Shown: one piece after another, positions 6,287 through 8,259 of the stretch | Numbering within the stretch: the stretch's first letter is position 1 | Layout: the number at the start of each line of letters is the position of its first letter | NCBI GenBank assembly: GCA_025964635.1 | Contig: JAOPYP010000545.1 | Coordinates: 1 to 8,259, forward strand | DNA length: 8,259 nucleotides | Origin: Actinomycetes bacterium | Lineage (GTDB): Bacteria > Actinomycetota > Actinomycetes > Streptosporangiales > Streptosporangiaceae | Reading direction: 5' to 3' | Translations under genes and position numbers: made by a program | The notes under the pieces: model-generated | What the model was told of the DNA's origin: nothing | The model's input: only the letters and a program-made list of their open reading frames with translations | Database searches by the model: none

Positions 6287-7371
6287 CAGAGCGTCACCAC
6301 GCTGCGCAGGACCTCGCCGCGTTCCATCTTGGCGAAGGCCTCCTCGACCGCGTCCAGGGCGATTGTTTCCGAAACGAACTTGTCGAGCGGAAGGCGTCCC
6401 TGCAGGTACAGGTCGATGAGGACCGGGAAATCACGCTCCGGGAGGCAGTCGCCGTACCAGGACGACTTGAGTGCGCCGCCGCGGCCGAAAATGTCCAGCA
6501 GCGGCAGCTCGATGCGCATGTCCGGGGTGGGCACGCCGACCAGGACCACGGTCCCGGCCAGGTCCCGGGCGTAGAACGCCTGCTGGTAGGTCTCCGGGCG
6601 GCCGATCGCCTCGATCACCACATCCGCGCCGTTACCTTCGGTCAGCGCCCGGATCCCCTCGACCGGGTCGGTTTCCCGTGAGTTGATGACGTGGGTGGCC
6701 CCGAACTGCCGGGCCCACTCCAGCTTCCGCGAGTCGATGTCCACCGCGATGATCGTCCGGGCCCCGTTCAGCACCGCGCCGAACACGGCCGCGTCTCCCA
6801 CCCCGCCGCAGCCGATGACGGCGACCGAGTCGCCCCGGACCACCGGGGCGGTGTTGATGGCCGCGCCCAGGCCGGCCATCACGCCGCAGCCGAGCAGGCC
6901 GGCCACCTCGGGCCGGGCGGCCGGGTTGACCTTGGTGCACTGGCCCGCGGCGACCAGCGTCTTCTCGGCGAATGCGCCGATACCAAGCGCGGGGGACAGG
7001 ACCGTCCCATCCGCGAGCGTCATCGTCTGCCGGGCGTTGTGCGTGTTGAAGCAGTACCAGGGGCGGCCCCGCCTGCAGGCGCGGCACTCGCCGCAGACCG
7101 CGCGCCAGTTCAGGATCACGAAGTCGCCGGGTGCCACGTGGGTGACGCCGTCACCGACCGACTCGACCACCCCGGCCGCCTCGTGCCCGAGCAGGTACGG
7201 GTAGTCGTCCCCGATGCCGCCTTCCCGGTAGTGCAGGTCGGTGTGGCAGACGCCGCACGCCTGGACCCGGACCAGGGCCTCGCCTGGCCCGGGATCGGGC
7301 ACCAGGATCGTGGTGACTTCGACTTTGGCGCCCTTAGCTGGGGCGACGACGCCCCGCACTTCGTGTGTCAT
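6286..7371 (-). CDS. mscR: S-(hydroxymethyl)mycothiol dehydrogenase
   Basis: Zinc-dependent class III alcohol dehydrogenase of 361 residues. It oxidises the spontaneous adduct of formaldehyde and mycothiol with NAD+ to S-formylmycothiol; members also reduce S-nitrosomycothiol. Catalytic zinc ligands are C42 (CGVCHTD), H63 (LGHEAAG) and C162 ([11 protein letters not shown]). The structural zinc cysteines are C93, C96, C99 and C107. The Rossmann loop is GCGGVG (187-192), followed by D211 in IIAVDID, which favours NAD over NADP. The [19 protein letters not shown] and [11 protein letters not shown] region and the C-terminal [14 protein letters not shown] block are characteristic of the mycothiol rather than the glutathione enzyme. 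ATG 7371 has only a weak ribosome binding site. It is the first gene of the minus-strand series and is coupled by TGATG to the hydrolase gene. A hairpin (7407-7430) sits in its leader. Confidence 0.92.
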   Translation of the reverse strand: MTHEVRGVVAPAKGAKVEVTTILVPDPGPGEALVRVQACGVCHTDLHYREGGIGDDYPYLLGHEAAGVVESVGDGVTHVAPGDFVILNWRAVCGECRACRRGRPWYCFNTHNARQTMTLADGTVLSPALGIGAFAEKTLVAAGQCTKVNPAARPEVAGLLGCGVMAGLGAAINTAPVVRGDSVAVIGCGGVGDAAVFGAVLNGARTIIAVDIDSRKLEWARQFGATHVINSRETDPVEGIRALTEGNGADVVIEAIGRPETYQQAFYARDLAGTVVLVGVPTPDMRIELPLLDIFGRGGALKSSWYGDCLPERDFPVLIDLYLQGRLPLDKFVSETIALDAVEEAFAKMERGEVLRSVVTL

Positions 7372-7406
7372 CCGACCATCGTGCCCAATGGCGGCCCACG
7401 GCGGTA

Positions 7407-7430
7407 GGCCGGGGCCGGCTCACCCCGGCT
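7407..7430. promoter_or_regulatory. Hairpin in the leader of the mycothiol dehydrogenase gene
   Basis: GCCGGGG (7408-7414) pairs perfectly with CCCCGGC (7423-7429) around an 8-base loop, and a G-T pair extends the stem to 7407/7430. It lies 36-59 bases before the mscR start, within the 170-bp divergent gap. No convincing promoter for either strand was recognised in this gap, so a role as attenuator, operator or mere GC-rich chance pairing is open. Confidence 0.3.
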
Positions 7431-7504
7431 TGCGACATCCGTCAGCCGACCGATGTTTCGGGCTCCCAGGCCGGCCATCGTGTCCTGGAGAACGGCGTTA
7501 CATG

Positions 7505-7545
7505 CCGGCACCTGACCCGACCAGGCTCGGCAAGGAAATAGATGA
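7505..7545 (+). pseudogene. Residual 3' end of a further anti-sigma-factor-like ATPase gene
   Basis: The 41 bases before and across the ATG of the first ATPase gene align with 7913-7952, the end of that same gene, with one single-base gap and few mismatches. Read in the matching frame, the scar encodes PDQARQGNR and a stop, against PEQARQGNR and a stop at the end of the intact copy. The Trp codon just before (TGG at 7919-7921) corresponds to TGA here (7513-7515). Nothing recognisable of the gene remains further left. The segment still provides the ribosome binding site AAGGA (7532-7536) for the downstream gene. Confidence 0.6.
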
Positions 7546-7952
7546 ACAGGTTGGCGGCCGTCCGCGCGACGGCCCAGCGCCCGTATCGCATCTCCCTTCC
7601 CGCAGGTCCCGAAGCAGCGGCCGAAGCCCGCCGCCACGTCTGGGCGATCATCCACGCATGGGACATCCCCATTGACGCCTACGGCGCGGCTCTGCTCGCC
7701 AGCGAACTGGTCACCGACGCCATGAGGCAGGACACGGATGGGCACGAGGCGGTTCAGTTGATGATCAGCTGGGTTGATGGCCAGTTGCGGGTGGAAGTGC
7801 ACGAGGGATCGCGGCCCGATCCGGCGCCAGTGCCGGTGGAGCCTCAGCCCGACGCGGACACCCGGCGCGGCCTCACCCTGGTCCGCAACGCACGGCGGCG
7901 CTATCTGCGCTTCCGGTACTGGCCCGAGCAGGCCCGGCAAGGAAACAGATGA
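7542..7952 (+). CDS. Anti-sigma-factor-like ATP-binding protein (HATPase, RsbW/SpoIIAB type), degenerate copy
   Basis: A 136-residue single-domain protein of the GHKL ATPase group. Family members bind ATP and act as anti-sigma factors or phosphorylate anti-anti-sigma partners in the cytosol. RISLPAGPEAAAEARRHV (16-33) is the usual first strand and helix. The N-box reads SELVTDAMRQ (54-63): the Mg-ATP-coordinating Asn is Asp at 59, and the following His is Gln. The G1 position reads VEVHEGSR (84-91), with Glu88 for the usual Asp. The G2 region TRRGLTLV lacks the first Gly of GRGL. ATP binding is therefore doubtful although the frame is intact. ATG 7542 has AAGGA six bases upstream. The stop overlaps the start of the next copy (ATGA). 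The last residues, QGNR, are encoded by the next gene's ribosome binding site. Confidence 0.8.
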   Translation: MNRLAAVRATAQRPYRISLPAGPEAAAEARRHVWAIIHAWDIPIDAYGAALLASELVTDAMRQDTDGHEAVQLMISWVDGQLRVEVHEGSRPDPAPVPVEPQPDADTRRGLTLVRNARRRYLRFRYWPEQARQGNR

Positions 7953-8259
7953 CAATGATGGCGCCAGTCCGCGCGATAGTGGAGCGCCCGTACCGTATCT
8001 CTCTGCTCGCAGGCCCGGCCGCCGCGGCGCAAGCCCGCCGCCACGTCGGGGCGATCATCCGGGCCTGGGCCGTCCCCGTGGACGCCTACACCGCGGCCCT
8101 GCTCACCAGCGAACTGGTGACCAACGCCATCCGGCATGCGTCGGAGGAGCACGAGGCCATCGACGTGGTGATCAGCTGGGCGGCTGGCCTGCTGCGGGTG
8201 GAGGTGCACGACGGATCGCGGTCGGCCCCGGCCCGGGTGCACGCGCTGCCCTACGCCGA
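7949..8259 (+). CDS. Anti-sigma-factor-like ATP-binding protein, canonical copy, 3' end outside the window
   Basis: A paralogue of the preceding gene, with 103 residues present before the window ends. It aligns with that copy residue for residue over positions 1-91. Here the N-box is intact, SELVTNAIRHA (54-64; E55, N59), and the G1 position is VEVHDGSR with D88, so ATP and Mg binding is expected. The remaining C-terminal part, with the G2 box, lies beyond 8259. ATG 7949 overlaps the upstream stop in ATGA, and AAGGA (7939-7943) gives good spacing. ATGs at codons 3 and 4 are less well placed. Proteins of this size in actinomycetes usually act as switch-type kinases or anti-sigma factors; the partner is not visible here. 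Confidence 0.85.
   Translation, partial: MTMMAPVRAIVERPYRISLLAGPAAAAQARRHVGAIIRAWAVPVDAYTAALLTSELVTNAIRHASEEHEAIDVVISWAAGLLRVEVHDGSRSAPARVHALPYA

Larger units (their letters stand above)
7505..8259 (+). repeat. Tandem gene duplication, period about 407 bp
   Basis: The block starting at 7505 (CCGG) is repeated from 7913 (CCGG), including the last codons of the preceding gene, the AAGGA ribosome binding site (7532-7536 and 7939-7943) and the ATG (7542 and 7949). The first 91 codons of the two genes align without a gap. The second block is cut by the window edge. The duplication is old enough for many substitutions at silent and coding positions. Confidence 0.75.

Noticed and set aside
619..7371. 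The whole minus-strand series as a single operon
   Set aside because: Gaps of 122, 127 and 154 bp, a hairpin at the aldo/keto reductase stop, and a promoter-like sequence before SBP56 argue for at least two or three transcripts. Only mscR-hydrolase and sulfotransferase-aminotransferase are firmly coupled, with the aldo/keto reductase likely joined to the latter.
7368..7955. 195-codon minus-strand frame covering the divergent gap and the first ATPase gene
   Set aside because: Most of it is antisense to the ATPase gene, which has clear family motifs. The part in the gap shows no recognisable protein.

Overview
The window comes from a very GC-rich actinobacterium. The evidence is strong G/C third-position bias with long antisense shadow frames, GTG starts, a mycothiol-dependent dehydrogenase (mycothiol is confined to Actinomycetota), and a tandem pair of short RsbW/SpoIIAB-like ATPase genes of the kind that is expanded in filamentous actinomycetes. 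The genus cannot be fixed from the sequence alone.

Layout. A nitroreductase-family gene lies on the plus strand at the left edge (63-578). It converges on a methanethiol oxidase/selenium-binding-protein (SBP56) gene on the minus strand (619-2034). All further genes up to 7371 are also on the minus strand. In transcription order from the right these are: S-(hydroxymethyl)mycothiol dehydrogenase (7371-6286); a small metallo-beta-lactamase-fold hydrolase sharing one base with it (6286-5675); a 122-bp gap filled by 13-bp tandem repeats; a sulfotransferase-like protein (5552-4776); a class IV PLP aminotransferase overlapping it by 17 bases (4792-3893); an aldo/keto reductase (3857-3036); a membrane zinc peptidase of the M50B type (2908-2189); and, behind its own promoter, SBP56. 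At the right edge, divergent on the plus strand, are two tandemly duplicated anti-sigma-factor-like ATPase genes (7542-7952, and 7949 running off the end).

How the genes may work together. The mycothiol dehydrogenase and its coupled hydrolase-fold partner are the standard actinobacterial formaldehyde detoxification pair. The SBP56 family includes methanethiol oxidase, which releases formaldehyde, H2S and H2O2, so the region may hold both a source and a sink for formaldehyde, although the two ends are 3.6 kb apart and probably separately transcribed. The sulfotransferase-like/aminotransferase pair matches, in the same order, the two halves of a plant fusion protein annotated as branched-chain-aminotransferase-like. 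The two proteins therefore probably act on a common, still unknown, substrate.

Most unusual structure: the 13-bp tandem repeat that swallows the hydrolase stop codon and leads up to the sulfotransferase gene; the split version of the plant fusion; and the ATPase duplication, in which the first copy has lost the metal-binding Asn and a 40-bp scar of a further copy lies upstream. No gap exceeds about 170 bases. No tRNA, rRNA, insertion sequence, transposase or CRISPR array was seen.
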